DNA of 64,000 bases. It comes from NIC37A-2 sp050289625 (GTDB lineage: Bacteria; Myxococcota_A; Polyangia; Polyangiales; Polyangiaceae). The position numbers were made by a program, and so were the translations under genes. The stretch lies in contig JBNKGC010000002.1 of the NCBI GenBank assembly GCA_050289625.1, forward strand, positions 1 to 64,000, read 5' to 3'. This document shows, in pieces, positions 8,599 to 16,313 of this stretch. The notes under the pieces are model-generated. The model was not told the DNA's origin and did no database searches. It saw only the letters and a program-made list of their open reading frames with translations. How positions within the stretch are numbered: position 1 is the first letter of the stretch; every line of letters starts with the position of its first letter.

Positions 8599-8705
8599 CA
8601 TCATCCCTCTCAAAGCGCTTTCCAGTTGCCTCGAGCCCCTCTCCGCCGACTCGGCCCGCAAGAAGCGAGGGCCAAATTGGGGGAGCGTGCGGCTCAGTCT
8701 GCACT

Positions 8706-8936
8706 TCACTCGGAAACGGCGGTTTCCAGCTGCAACGCGTGCAGGTCGCCGCCCAGCAGCCGCCCCTGGAGTGCGGCATACACGCGCTGGTGTTGTTGCA
8801 CGCGACTCATCCCGGCGAAGCTGCTCGACACCACCCGCGCGGCCCAGTGGTCGTTGTCGTCGGCCAGCGCGGTCAACTCGACCCTCGCATCGGGCAGAGC
8901 GTCTTTGATCAACGTTTCGATTTCGGTTGCGGTCAT
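8706..8936 (-). CDS. bolA: BolA/IbaG family protein
   Basis: A BolA-fold protein of about 76 residues with a short class-II KH-like fold. It begins MTATEIETLIKDALPDARVE and contains the typical HWAARVVSSSFAGMSRVQQH helix-turn, with the conserved histidine near the C-terminus (LGGDLHALQL). BolA proteins pair with monothiol glutaredoxins through a shared [2Fe-2S] cluster in Fe-S trafficking or iron sensing; the grxD gene follows. The ATG at 8936 fits family length; another at 8942 would add two residues. A sigma54-type element at 8968-8983 predicts a leader of about 20 bases, and a NifA-like palindrome lies 77 bp farther upstream. Confidence 0.9.
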   Translation of the reverse strand: MTATEIETLIKDALPDARVELTALADDNDHWAARVVSSSFAGMSRVQQHQRVYAALQGRLLGGDLHALQLETAVSE

Positions 8937-8967
8937 CGCCATCGGTTCGCTCGCAGCCCATGCCGGA

Positions 8968-8983
8968 AGCAAGAGGGGTGCCA
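8968..8983 (-). promoter_or_regulatory. Sigma54-type -24/-12 promoter of the bolA operon
   Basis: On the minus strand the sequence is TGGCACCCCTCTTGCT. It matches the -24 hexamer TGGCAC, the -12 TTGCW, and the required ten bases between GG and GC. The predicted start is near 8957, about 20 bases before bolA. A TGT-N10-ACA site lies 77 bp upstream. Confidence 0.75.
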
Positions 8984-9059
8984 GACAGTAGGCGAATGGC
9001 GACCCCAGAGATTTTCCGAGCTGGCGAGATCCCGCGGGACCTCCATCACCCACGACCGT

Positions 9060-9075
9060 TGTCGCACGTACGACA
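9060..9075. promoter_or_regulatory. NifA-like upstream activator palindrome
   Basis: TGTCGCACGTACGACA fits TGT-N10-ACA and extends to the 18-bp palindrome TTGTCGCACGTACGACAA. It shares the arms TGTCG and CGACA with 61201-61216 and 55086-55101. It sits between two divergent sigma54-type promoters, 77 bp from the bolA side and 146 bp from the Rieske side. A weaker copy, TGT-N10-ACG, overlaps at 9078-9093. Confidence 0.65.
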
Positions 9076-9220
9076 AATGTCGCGCTTGGGACGCAGTGCG
9101 AACCGCCCGACACTCACGCGCTCCGCGGGACGATCCGGCCACGCAACGAGCGGGAACCGCCCGCCGCGCCGAAGTGATGATCGGTCGTCCGCAGGGCGAC
9201 GGCGATCCGTGGCTCCTGCT

Positions 9221-9236
9221 TGGCGCGGCCTTTGCT
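9221..9236 (+). promoter_or_regulatory. Sigma54-type promoter of the Rieske gene
   Basis: TGGCGCGGCCTTTGCT has TGGCRC at -24, TTGCT at -12 and ten bases between GG and GC. The predicted start is near 9249, about 36 bases before the Rieske ATG. Spacing is exact; the only deviation is A to G in the -24 box. Confidence 0.65.
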
Positions 9237-9284
9237 TGAAATACTCCCAGGCTCGATCGGTTGGACCGAACAGAGGAACGCGTG

Positions 9285-9599
9285 ATGGCTTTCGTGTCCG
9301 TATGCAAGGAATCGGAGTTACGCGAAGGGGCGATGGCGCTCTTCAGCGTCAACCGCAAGCGCGTGCTCCTGGTGTGGCCCGAGGGCGGCGAGATCAAGGC
9401 CTACCGCGGGCGCTGCCCACACCAGGACGTGCCGCTCGAAACCGCAACCTTCGACGGCAATGCGGTCGTCTGCGGGCTGCACCAATGGAGCTTCGACGCC
9501 AATACGGGCATGTGCGTTCAGCCTCGGGACTGCGCTCTCAAATCCTATCCCGTCAGGATCGCAGACGGGGAGCTGCAGGTGGAGTTGAATCCCACATGA
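9285..9599 (+). CDS. Rieske-type [2Fe-2S] ferredoxin
   Basis: A 104-residue soluble Rieske protein of the kind that feeds electrons to oxygenases (TmoC or biphenyl-dioxygenase ferredoxin class). The cluster ligands are CPH near residue 45 and CGLH near residue 64, with the loop segment GRCPHQDVPLETATF and NAVVCGLHQWSFDANTG. The C-terminus (LKSYPVRIADGELQVEL) is typical. The ATG at 9285 follows AGAGGA. No oxygenase subunit lies next to it. It shares its control region with the divergent bolA operon and has its own sigma54-type promoter, so its redox partner may lie in nitrogen-fixation metabolism (inference). Confidence 0.88.
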   Translation: MAFVSVCKESELREGAMALFSVNRKRVLLVWPEGGEIKAYRGRCPHQDVPLETATFDGNAVVCGLHQWSFDANTGMCVQPRDCALKSYPVRIADGELQVELNPT

Positions 9600-9617
9600 C
9601 CCGGAACCGACGGGTCA
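9597..9617 (+). terminator. Short hairpin at the Rieske stop codon
   Basis: TGACCCG (9597-9603) pairs with CGGGTCA (9611-9617) across a seven-base loop, starting on the stop codon itself. No U-run follows directly, so it is a weak terminator candidate. Confidence 0.35.
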
Positions 9618-9805
9618 TGCCTCGAACCGAGGGGTCGACAAACGGTCTATTTTTCAACCAATGAATCCCATTTTGGAGCTGCCGGTGCATTTTCGTTCCG
9701 CGATCGTCCGAATTGCGCCAGGCAAACCGTTCTGAATCCTTTTTCGACGGAGCACTCCTGAAGCAACGACACGGCTCGCCGATTCCAGCCAAGGAGGAGG
9801 AGAGC

Positions 9806-10609
9806 ATGATCACGACTTACCAGGCTGCGCCCGACATCGACGTGCTGACGACCAGCTTCCCCATCCCGGGGCTCGGCTTCGTTGCCATCAACGCCTTCGT
9901 CCTTCACGGCTCCGAACCCATCTTGGTGGACGCCGGCGCGGGGGTGATGAGTGACGAGTTCATGACCGTGCTGCGCACGGTCATCGACCCTGGCAAGTTG
10001 GAGTGGCTCTGGCTCACCCACCCGGATCCCGATCACACCGGGGCGATCGGGCACCTCCTTCGCGAAAACCAAAACGTCCGCGTCGCCGCGACGTTCCTCA
10101 GCGCAGGAATACTGAGCCTGTTCGCCCCTCTTCCGATGGACCGCGTGTACCTCATCAACCCCGGGCAGCAACTGCATGCGGGGGAGCGAACGCTTGTCGC
10201 ACTTCGGCCGCCCACCTTCGACAACCCGGCGACCCTGGCCTTCTTCGAGAGCAGATCCAAAGCGCTCTTCAGCTCAGACTGCTTCGGCGCTCTGCTTGAT
10301 GCCGTGCCCGAAAAGGCAACGGAGCTCGGAGAAAAGGAACTCCGAAGTGGTCAAACCCGTTGGGCGACCCTCGATGCGCCCTGGCTTCACGCCGTCGACG
10401 CGGGTGCGTTCGCCAAGGATCTCGACCGCATCCGCCGGCTCGACCCCGGCCTCGTCCTCAGCAGCCATTTGCCCGCTGCGCCGGGTACGCTCTTGGAACG
10501 CATGCTGTCAACGCTGCGCGCTGTCCCCCAGGCAGACCCCTTCGTCGGCCCCGATCAGGCCGCGCTCCTGGCGATGATGGCGGCAGATTCAACGTCGCCG
10601 GACGCGTGA
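9806..10609 (+). CDS. Metallo-beta-lactamase-fold protein, ODP-like diiron type
   Basis: A 267-residue metallo-beta-lactamase-fold protein. The metal motif is THPDPDHTG near residue 72, so the usual HxHxDH is HxDxDH, with an acid in place of the second histidine. Flavodiiron proteins and ODP-type sensors show a similar exchange (HxExDH) and bind two irons. A further metal aspartate is in LFSSDCFGALLD and a last histidine in SSHLPAAPG. The family resemblance therefore favours oxygen- or NO-related diiron chemistry over hydrolysis, without proof. The ATG at 9806 follows AAGGAGGAGG, an almost ideal ribosome binding site. It lies downstream of the Rieske gene with 206 bp between. Confidence 0.8.
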   Translation: MITTYQAAPDIDVLTTSFPIPGLGFVAINAFVLHGSEPILVDAGAGVMSDEFMTVLRTVIDPGKLEWLWLTHPDPDHTGAIGHLLRENQNVRVAATFLSAGILSLFAPLPMDRVYLINPGQQLHAGERTLVALRPPTFDNPATLAFFESRSKALFSSDCFGALLDAVPEKATELGEKELRSGQTRWATLDAPWLHAVDAGAFAKDLDRIRRLDPGLVLSSHLPAAPGTLLERMLSTLRAVPQADPFVGPDQAALLAMMAADSTSPDA

Positions 10610-10702
10610 CGGGGTTGGAACACCGGGGCCCATCGCACAGGGCTGAAACCACACCGACGTGCTGTCCAATCGCATGCTGGTCATGATCGACTCCCGGCCA
10701 GC

Positions 10703-10930
10703 TTACGGCATCTTCTTTCGGAAGAGCTTCGCCTCCATGTCGGTGGGCACGATGTACCCAGGAACCCCGACTGCGACCGGTCGCTGCTCTCGCGCCAAGG
10801 TCGCCTCGACCTCCCGGATTTCGTCCGAAAGAACGAAACGGAAGCCGATCGTCCGACTCTCACCGGGTTCGAGAACCAGCGGTGTGGCTTCATTCCACGG
10901 CTGGACTGATGATGTTGTTGAACACATCAT
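10703..10930 (-). pseudogene. Fragment of a DUF5695-like secreted protein
   Basis: A 75-codon reading frame containing SVQPWNEATPLVLEPGESRT, IGFRFVLSDEIREVE and REQRPVAVGVPGYIVPTD. The wording PGESR-F-F-LA-IRE-E--L---RPVAVGVPGYIVPTD looks like an internal part of very large secreted DUF5695-type proteins associated with carbohydrates. It lacks the rest of such a protein, has no signal peptide or ribosome binding site, and its upstream side is cut by the control region of the next gene. A relic is most likely; the family assignment is tentative. Confidence 0.35.
10909..10930. promoter_or_regulatory. Inverted repeat upstream of the flavoprotein gene
   Basis: ATGATGT (10909-10915) and ACATCAT (10924-10930) form a dyad with an eight-base spacer, 24 bases before the ATG at 10954. 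It is a candidate operator; the regulator is unknown. Confidence 0.4.
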
Positions 10931-10953
10931 GATTTCATCAGGAGGAGGGTTAC

Positions 10954-11862
10954 ATGGTCTACGACGTGGTCATCGTGGGCGGCGGTCCGGCGGGACTCTC
11001 CGCATCGCTCGCACTCGGTCGCGCGCGCCGACGAGTGCTCCTGTGCGATTCCGGACCGCGACGGAATGCGGCCGCTGAGCACATCCACAACTTCGTCACG
11101 CGCGATGGAACACCACCCGACGAGTTTCGACGAGTCGCGCGTCAGCAGCTCCACGAATATTCGAACGTCGAAATGCGAGACGACCGCGTCGCATCCATCG
11201 AAGGAATCCGCGGCGCGTTTCGCGTCGATTTAACGTCAGCGACGGTTCAGGCCCGTCGCGTCCTCCTCTGCGCAGGAATGGTCGACGAGATGCTTCCCAT
11301 CGAGGGGTTCCTCGAGCTTTGGGGTCACGCCATTTTTCAATGCCCGTACTGCCACGGGTGGGAGATTCAAGACCGACCGTTGGCGTATCTGGCCCGGACG
11401 GCGGAATCACTTCACTTCCCGTTTCTCCTTCGAGCGTGGACCAGAGATGTGGTCGTACTCACCGGGGGCGAGTTCGACGTTCCGAAAGACGTGCGAGACC
11501 GACTGGCTCAGGCTGGCATTCGCGTCGAGACTGCGCCCGTCCTGCGCCTCACGATTCGCGGAACCCAACTCGAAGCCGTGGAACTCGCGGACGGCACTAC
11601 CGTCGGGTGCAATGCCCTTTTCGTGCATCCCCCGCAGAAGCAGATCGAGCCCGTGAACCAGGTCGGCGTAGCACTGGATGAAGCCGGCTTCGTCCGGGTC
11701 GATGCCAGCACGAGCGAAACGTCCATCCCCGGGATCTACGCTGCGGGCGATCTGACGACACCGATGCAAGGGGCCGTCCTCGCGGCAGCTGCCGGCACGC
11801 GGGCGGCAGGAATGCTCAACCTCGAACTCACGACGGAACTTGCAATAACGGGGGCGCTGTGA
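10954..11862 (+). CDS. Thioredoxin-reductase-like FAD/NAD(P) oxidoreductase
   Basis: A 302-residue flavoprotein of the thioredoxin reductase fold. The N-terminal FAD-binding motif is VVIVGGGPAGLSASLALGRA, the redox pair is CPYC at residues 130-133 (FQCPYCHGWEIQD), and the C-terminal FAD motif is IPGIYAAGDL followed by QGAVLAAAAGTRAA. The CPYCHG form is common in stand-alone bacterial oxidoreductases annotated as NAD(P)/FAD-dependent and differs from classical TrxB (CATC). The NAD(P)-binding domain around 150-240 is short and lacks an obvious GxGxxA. The ATG follows AGGAGGAGG. A dyad precedes the gene. Confidence 0.88.
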   Translation: MVYDVVIVGGGPAGLSASLALGRARRRVLLCDSGPRRNAAAEHIHNFVTRDGTPPDEFRRVARQQLHEYSNVEMRDDRVASIEGIRGAFRVDLTSATVQARRVLLCAGMVDEMLPIEGFLELWGHAIFQCPYCHGWEIQDRPLAYLARTAESLHFPFLLRAWTRDVVVLTGGEFDVPKDVRDRLAQAGIRVETAPVLRLTIRGTQLEAVELADGTTVGCNALFVHPPQKQIEPVNQVGVALDEAGFVRVDASTSETSIPGIYAAGDLTTPMQGAVLAAAAGTRAAGMLNLELTTELAITGAL

Positions 11863-11868
11863 GCGGGG

Positions 11869-12093
11869 CTAGCGCTGCGCCGCCTTGGCAGCCGCTGCCC
11901 TCCATCGCTCCGCGGAGGCGCTCAGCCGTCTCCTCTCCGGTCCGGTGCTCGCGGCATCGAGGTACGCTTCCACGGGAGCGTGTTCACGCGAAATGACACT
12001 CGGGCGGCGCAGCGACTCGGCGAAAACGTGCGCCGCCGTCTCCCGCGCCGGGAAGCGTACGCCACGCGGCACGAAGCGCTCCGAGACACTCAA
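11869..12093 (-). CDS. Small protein coupled to the M48 gene
   Basis: A possible 74-residue protein in the -1 frame that begins at a TTG overlapping the stop codon of the M48 protease gene (TTGA arrangement). It reads SVSERFVPRGVRFPARETAA and ends in an Arg/Ala-rich helix (RRRLSASAERWRAAAAKAAQ). No family was recognised. The overlap suggests coupled translation, but the weak start codon makes it uncertain. The alternative is that this is out-of-frame sequence behind the protease gene. Confidence 0.3.
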   Translation of the reverse strand: MSVSERFVPRGVRFPARETAAHVFAESLRRPSVISREHAPVEAYLDAASTGPERRRLSASAERWRAAAAKAAQR

Positions 12094-13937
12094 AGCGCGT
12101 AGATTTCCGAACCTTCGACGGCCGCGATGGGGCGGCGAAGGGCTCCGTTTCCATCGAGCGGAACGACCCAGTGCTCCCCCGGAAGGCTCACCATCTGGCT
12201 GAGCCGTTCGGGTACCTGAGCCAAAGCGTCTTCGCTCGCGAGAAACCCCGTACGCCCCTCGAACGCAAGTACGTAGAGGGGTGGACCGTTGTCCTCGAGC
12301 TCCTTCTTCACCAAGTAAGCGACGCGCACTTCCGGCACGAGAGCGAGGTTCAGGACAAGCTGCTCGAGAGTGTCCCGACCGAGCCCATGGGGCACGAAGC
12401 GATCCCCCGACGTGAGCTCGTTCCGTGCACGCTCCCGCTCCTGCTGCGCGTCCGCTGCCTCTTGGGCGAGCTCCAGGGAGCTTTGCGCAGCTTCCTCGTC
12501 GTCGTTTCGGGCATGGAACCGAGAGAGCAGCGCTGCCGACGCCAGACGAAGCTCCGGGTTGCGGTGGCTCTGAAAGCTCTCCAGGAGCGGAACGCCGCCG
12601 GCATCGTTTCGCGCGAGGAGCAGCCGCCCCACGGAAAAGCGAGCACCCTCGTGCTCGGGGTGCAGTTCGAGAACAGCCTGAAAAAGACGCAAGGGGTCTT
12701 CGTCCGGAAGCACGTCTTCCGCGAGATCCGCGTACTCGAAGGCTTCGTCCGCACTGAGGAGTCGAGACTGCCTTTCCCCTTCGAGAACGGCGAGTCGTTC
12801 CTTCTTCCGGCAGACCTCGGCGTGCTTCTGCTGCCACGACGTCGCGACGTGGGACGACCAGTGGTACCCGGCCTGCTGCACGAAGTAGTCGTACTTGTCC
12901 CCGAAGTATTCCTGTGCAGCCGAGCGTGCGGGCCAGTCCTCGACGCTCACCGTAGTGCCGAGCGCCTGAACCCGGTCGGCGAGAGAGGGGTGGGTGTCAT
13001 CCGTGCTGGTCTTTTCGGCTAACGCGTTCTCGAGAGCTTCACGAGCGCTCTGCGGTTCGTCGTCGTTCGCCCCCTTCGCCCAGTCGTGGAAGAGCGCCGC
13101 CGGCGGGTGCGCATCCGTGGTGACCTTCTTGAACACGCTTTGCCAGAAATCGGGGAGGAAGGCAGCCCTGACGTTAATGTTGGCGAGCGCCTGCGCCGCC
13201 CGATCCTTGCCATGGAGCTCCGCGGCAGCGGCGTCCGCTTCGTACTCGTTTTGCCGTCGCAAGGGAAACGAGAGCGCGTCGAGGCGCGGGACGTACCAGT
13301 TCAGGAAGCCCTCGATCAACGAGCTGCTTCCGGTGGACTGCAGGAGTTGCACGTAGGACCGGACCGCGCGGTAAACCCAGCCTGCAAACTTCGAGTGGTT
13401 GCCGCTCAGGTGTCCGAGTTCGTGAGCGACGACCACCCTGAGGTCTTCCCGACTGACTGCCTGCATGAGCGGGAGCCCGAGGATGAGAGTGCTCTGACTC
13501 CCGAAGAACCCAAGGCGAGTGCTCTGAACGACACTCGCGTTGTAGTCGTCCGTGAGCAGCACGCGCGAGAGCTTGGGTACGCTGAGCCTCGCGCGCATCG
13601 CGTCCAGCTCGGCGAATAGCTCAGGAGCATCCTGGGCCCTCAGCGGAATCCCGACTGGCATGTAACCGGCCACCTTGAGCGAGGAGAACATTGCAGCGAC
13701 GAGAACGAGGAGCGGGATGCCCAGCTTCAGACCCAACTTGATGAACAAGGCGCTGGGCTTGAAAACCAGAAGCGCCACGATGCCGACGAGGAGCCCCAGC
13801 GTAGCAAGCAGCATGAGCGCGTAGACCGCGTACCCGAAGAGGGCGAAGGTCAACACCCGCAGCTTGTAGAGTCCGGGGGCAGACTGGATTTGTCGCGTGT
13901 AGCACTCGACTTTCCGTTCGAAGACTTCTCGTTCCAT
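12090..13937 (-). CDS. M48-family membrane metalloprotease
   Basis: A 615-residue integral membrane peptidase of the HtpX/Ste24-like M48 family. Two hydrophobic helical regions lie at about residues 27-58 and 62-92. The zinc motif is HELGH at 172-176 and the third ligand is probably in NEYEADAAA near 237. A long cytoplasmic part of about 330 residues follows, with helical repeats rich in Arg/Glu that look TPR-like (AVLELHPEHEGARFSVGRLL). Such proteases help with membrane protein quality control. The ATG at 13937 lies 357 bp from the next gene. The stop codon overlaps a possible small downstream gene. Confidence 0.85.
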   Translation of the reverse strand: MEREVFERKVECYTRQIQSAPGLYKLRVLTFALFGYAVYALMLLATLGLLVGIVALLVFKPSALFIKLGLKLGIPLLVLVAAMFSSLKVAGYMPVGIPLRAQDAPELFAELDAMRARLSVPKLSRVLLTDDYNASVVQSTRLGFFGSQSTLILGLPLMQAVSREDLRVVVAHELGHLSGNHSKFAGWVYRAVRSYVQLLQSTGSSSLIEGFLNWYVPRLDALSFPLRRQNEYEADAAAAELHGKDRAAQALANINVRAAFLPDFWQSVFKKVTTDAHPPAALFHDWAKGANDDEPQSAREALENALAEKTSTDDTHPSLADRVQALGTTVSVEDWPARSAAQEYFGDKYDYFVQQAGYHWSSHVATSWQQKHAEVCRKKERLAVLEGERQSRLLSADEAFEYADLAEDVLPDEDPLRLFQAVLELHPEHEGARFSVGRLLLARNDAGGVPLLESFQSHRNPELRLASAALLSRFHARNDDEEAAQSSLELAQEAADAQQERERARNELTSGDRFVPHGLGRDTLEQLVLNLALVPEVRVAYLVKKELEDNGPPLYVLAFEGRTGFLASEDALAQVPERLSQMVSLPGEHWVVPLDGNGALRRPIAAVEGSEIYAL

Positions 13938-14294
13938 CGGTTCGGTCCCAAGCTGGCACCAACGTGTGGCGGAAACCGCTCGTGTTGATCGCCCTCCCCC
14001 TTACGCGCTGTTCGAACCCGCCGGGGCAAGGGCCAAAACGCCTACGGGAGGACGCTGCGCACCGGGTTCCGCCCGCGTTTCTCCGACCACCGCAACGGAG
14101 TACTCGCTCTCGACGGGACAATCCTCAGCGCAGGCGGTCACAAGAGGGTCTTGTAGCCTGAAATGGTTCGGACCTACAACGAGAATTGAACGCGAAGAGC
14201 ACTCCAGAGCCAGAGCCAGAACCCGATTCCGTTCCTCTCCGCGGAGCCTGCTACTGGCGCTTCGCGCGGCTGTCGGGCGAGCACCGTCCCGCCC
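13938..14294 (-). other. Intergenic region, no gene seen
   Basis: A stretch of 357 bases upstream of the M48 gene. It should hold the promoter of that gene. No repeat or convincing hairpin is visible, and short reading frames here lack ribosome binding sites and family features. Confidence 0.4.
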
Positions 14295-15224
14295 TCAGAG
14301 AGGCGGCCGCACGATAGGCGGGCAACCCCACCGCGGCTTGGTGAGCCAGTCCTGACCGTAGAGCTTCGCGAAATCGTGAAACTCACACTCGAGCTCGTTC
14401 ACCGGGTTCTCCCCCTTCCGCAGCTGAACCCGAGTCTCGCTGCCCCGATGCAGGTATCCCGTGCGCCGTCGCCACTCGCTCGGTCCCCAGCTCTCGAGAA
14501 GCTCGCGGACCGAGGGATGGCAGCGCTCGTCATTCCAGAGCACGTACCCCTCAAACGTTTTCCGGCCGCAGTCACCCGTCGCGAAACGGTCGACCAAGAC
14601 GTCTCCGTTCGCGGCGCGAAGCGAGAGAAACAGCTCGCCGCCGAGTCCCACGTCGACGACCACCCGATGGTCGCGGGGTTGGTAGAGTAGGTGTCCTGCA
14701 GAATTTCGTTCGACCGCGAGCAAACAACACGCGTCGACTTCCGCGGCCCCGTACCCGTGAAATAGGTTCATGTACCGAACCCCTCGTCGAACACACAGGT
14801 CGCGCAAAGCGAGTTCCAAGCCGAGCGGCATCGGGTAGCCGCCCGTTCCCAAGAGCAACGTTCCAGGCAGCCTCCCGTAGCCACTCGAGACATGCCAAAA
14901 GAGGAGCTCGGCAAGAAACAGCGGCTGCCCCAGCAGCATCACAGGCATGTTTTCCAGGCACGACAGCTCGAGCGCGCGCGACCCCGTCGCCACGCTCAGA
15001 TAGGTATCGACGTACACACCAAAGTCGAGATTTCCGAGCGCCGCCGGATAAGCATTGATGACCAGAGGAATTCGTCCCTCGAAGCCTCGAAACAGTTGGG
15101 GCCACTTCCCCTCGAGAAGAGCTCTCAGGTTGCCCCCCTGCCCGAGAATCCGAAACCCACGGGGCCCCCGATCCTGTCGTCCGGAAGAGTAGGAGAGAAC
15201 ATCGCCAGCCTTCAGTCTCCGCAT
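14295..15224 (-). CDS. Short adenylate-forming (ANL-like) enzyme
   Basis: A 309-residue protein with pieces of the AMP-binding ligase fold: LLLGTGGYPMPLGLELALRD resembles the strand-turn before the adenine pocket, FHGYGAAEVD resembles the A5 motif (YGxTE), and DRFATGDCGRKTFEGYVLW resembles A7/A8 (TGD). The N-terminal phosphate-binding loop of full-length ligases is poorly visible (VLSYSSGRQ-GPRGF may be a variant). The length is about 60-70 percent of phenylacetate-CoA ligase or LuxE-type enzymes, so it is either a shortened family or a truncated gene. It is divergent from a GNAT acetyltransferase gene. Substrate unknown. Confidence 0.5.
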   Translation of the reverse strand: MRRLKAGDVLSYSSGRQDRGPRGFRILGQGGNLRALLEGKWPQLFRGFEGRIPLVINAYPAALGNLDFGVYVDTYLSVATGSRALELSCLENMPVMLLGQPLFLAELLFWHVSSGYGRLPGTLLLGTGGYPMPLGLELALRDLCVRRGVRYMNLFHGYGAAEVDACCLLAVERNSAGHLLYQPRDHRVVVDVGLGGELFLSLRAANGDVLVDRFATGDCGRKTFEGYVLWNDERCHPSVRELLESWGPSEWRRRTGYLHRGSETRVQLRKGENPVNELECEFHDFAKLYGQDWLTKPRWGCPPIVRPPL

Positions 15225-15445
15225 GGGAGCTCATCCTACAGCCGAATTCACTATCCGGACCAGCGAAGCGGCTTCGAACTCGACGGGACAGGCTCACCCG
15301 TACAGTCCGGGACACACAACATGAAGCGGACCCTGTTTTCCGGGGCCACACTAGAGGAAAACGGCTACTTTGTCCGGGGACTCCACTGCGTCGATCGCTC
15401 GCACGAGCTTCATGAGAAGCGGCGGGCATCCGTTCCATCTGCTAA

Positions 15446-15979
15446 ATGCCGTCCATGGGGTACCGGGCAAGGATCGGCACCGTCGACGATGTCGATGCGA
15501 TCCATCGGATCTGGCTGGCGGGCGTCGAGAACAGTTTGGGAGCCCCACTGGCAAGGGATGCCGGGGTCAACTACCGAGGCTACTTTCGAACGCGCCTCGA
15601 ATCTCGTAGCGAGATCTTCAAATTCTTCGTCGTGGAGAATTCACGCAGCGAAGTGGTGAGCTGGCAAAGCCTCTCACCACTTCGAAGTCATCCATCCGTG
15701 GCGACGACGATGGCGGAACTCAGCGCGTACACCAGCCCTCGACAGCCGCCAGGTCGGTCGACCTTACTCGGTCTCGAGACCCTCTTGAGCTTCGCCGACG
15801 AAACGCCCCTGCACTACGTCGTCGCCTTCATCACCGACACCAACGTCGGAGCCCAGCGCCTCGCGCTCCACCTCGGAATGCTCCACACCGGTTCGTTCCC
15901 AAGCGCTCCTCGCTCGCCGCACCTTCCGCCGCTCCACTGTTTCGTCTACCCCTGCCAAGCGGGAAGGACGCACTGCTGA
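15446..15979 (+). CDS. GNAT-family acetyltransferase
   Basis: A protein of about 177 residues that opens with YRARIGTVDDVDAIHRIWLA, typical of GNAT N-acetyltransferases. It contains the central strand FFVVENSRSEVVSWQSLSP and a C-terminal cofactor-proximal segment VVAFITDTNVGAQRLALHLGM (the family pattern is NxxAxxLYxxxGF). The pyrophosphate-binding loop (R/QxxGxG/A) is weak here: PRQPPGRSTLLGLETLL. It could acetylate a small molecule; the acceptor is unknown. Its 3' end runs 34 bases into the DUF899 relic on the other strand. Confidence 0.75.
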   Translation: MPSMGYRARIGTVDDVDAIHRIWLAGVENSLGAPLARDAGVNYRGYFRTRLESRSEIFKFFVVENSRSEVVSWQSLSPLRSHPSVATTMAELSAYTSPRQPPGRSTLLGLETLLSFADETPLHYVVAFITDTNVGAQRLALHLGMLHTGSFPSAPRSPHLPPLHCFVYPCQAGRTHC

Positions 15980-16301
15980 AGTCGCTCTCTGCCGACGACA
16001 CCCCAAGGCAAGCTCCAGCCCATGCGCCGCCTGAAGGCGAGCAGCTTGGAAAGGGGACCCCGTGAGACGCAAGCGTCACGTCGCGAGCCGCCAGGTGGGA
16101 GAGGACGCCGTCGAAGTTTTCGACCCAGAACGAGCAGCTCGGGCACCCCACCTCGGCGTCCGGACCGAACATGAAGTGATAGACAATGAGCTGCGACCGA
16201 CCGGCAAACAGTTCGCTCAAGGCCATTTTGCCTTCCGGCGCGTCGAAGACGTAGTCCTTTTCGACCGGCCTCCAAGGGAGGCGGCGCCTTGCCGCAGCCA
16301 A
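15946..16301 (-). pseudogene. DUF899 (thioredoxin-like) protein remnant
   Basis: One frame reads ARRRLPWRPVEKDYVFDAPE and LFAGRSQLIVYHFMFGPDAE, then VGCPSCSFWVENFDGVLSHL, which is nearly the family text of DUF899 thioredoxin-like proteins. After AARDVTLASH the match continues in another frame as SRGPLSKLLAFRRRMGWSLP and PWGVVGRERLQQ, where intact relatives read YSSFGSDFNYD. The reading frame is therefore shifted, and both ends are missing. It abuts the terminal permease gene of the export operon. Confidence 0.75.
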
Positions 16302-16313
16302 TTCTGTCCCTCG

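Noticed and set aside
8272..8961. A single 229-residue minus-strand protein covering glutaredoxin and upstream DNA
   Set aside because: The first 119 codons overlap bolA in another frame and carry no family signal; the glutaredoxin starts at the ATG cluster near 8598-8604 with AGAGGG.
14012..14040. A GTTCGAACCC stretch resembling a tRNA T-loop
   Set aside because: No acceptor, D or anticodon arms could be folded around it. No tRNA was found anywhere in the window by searching for T-loop-like strings.
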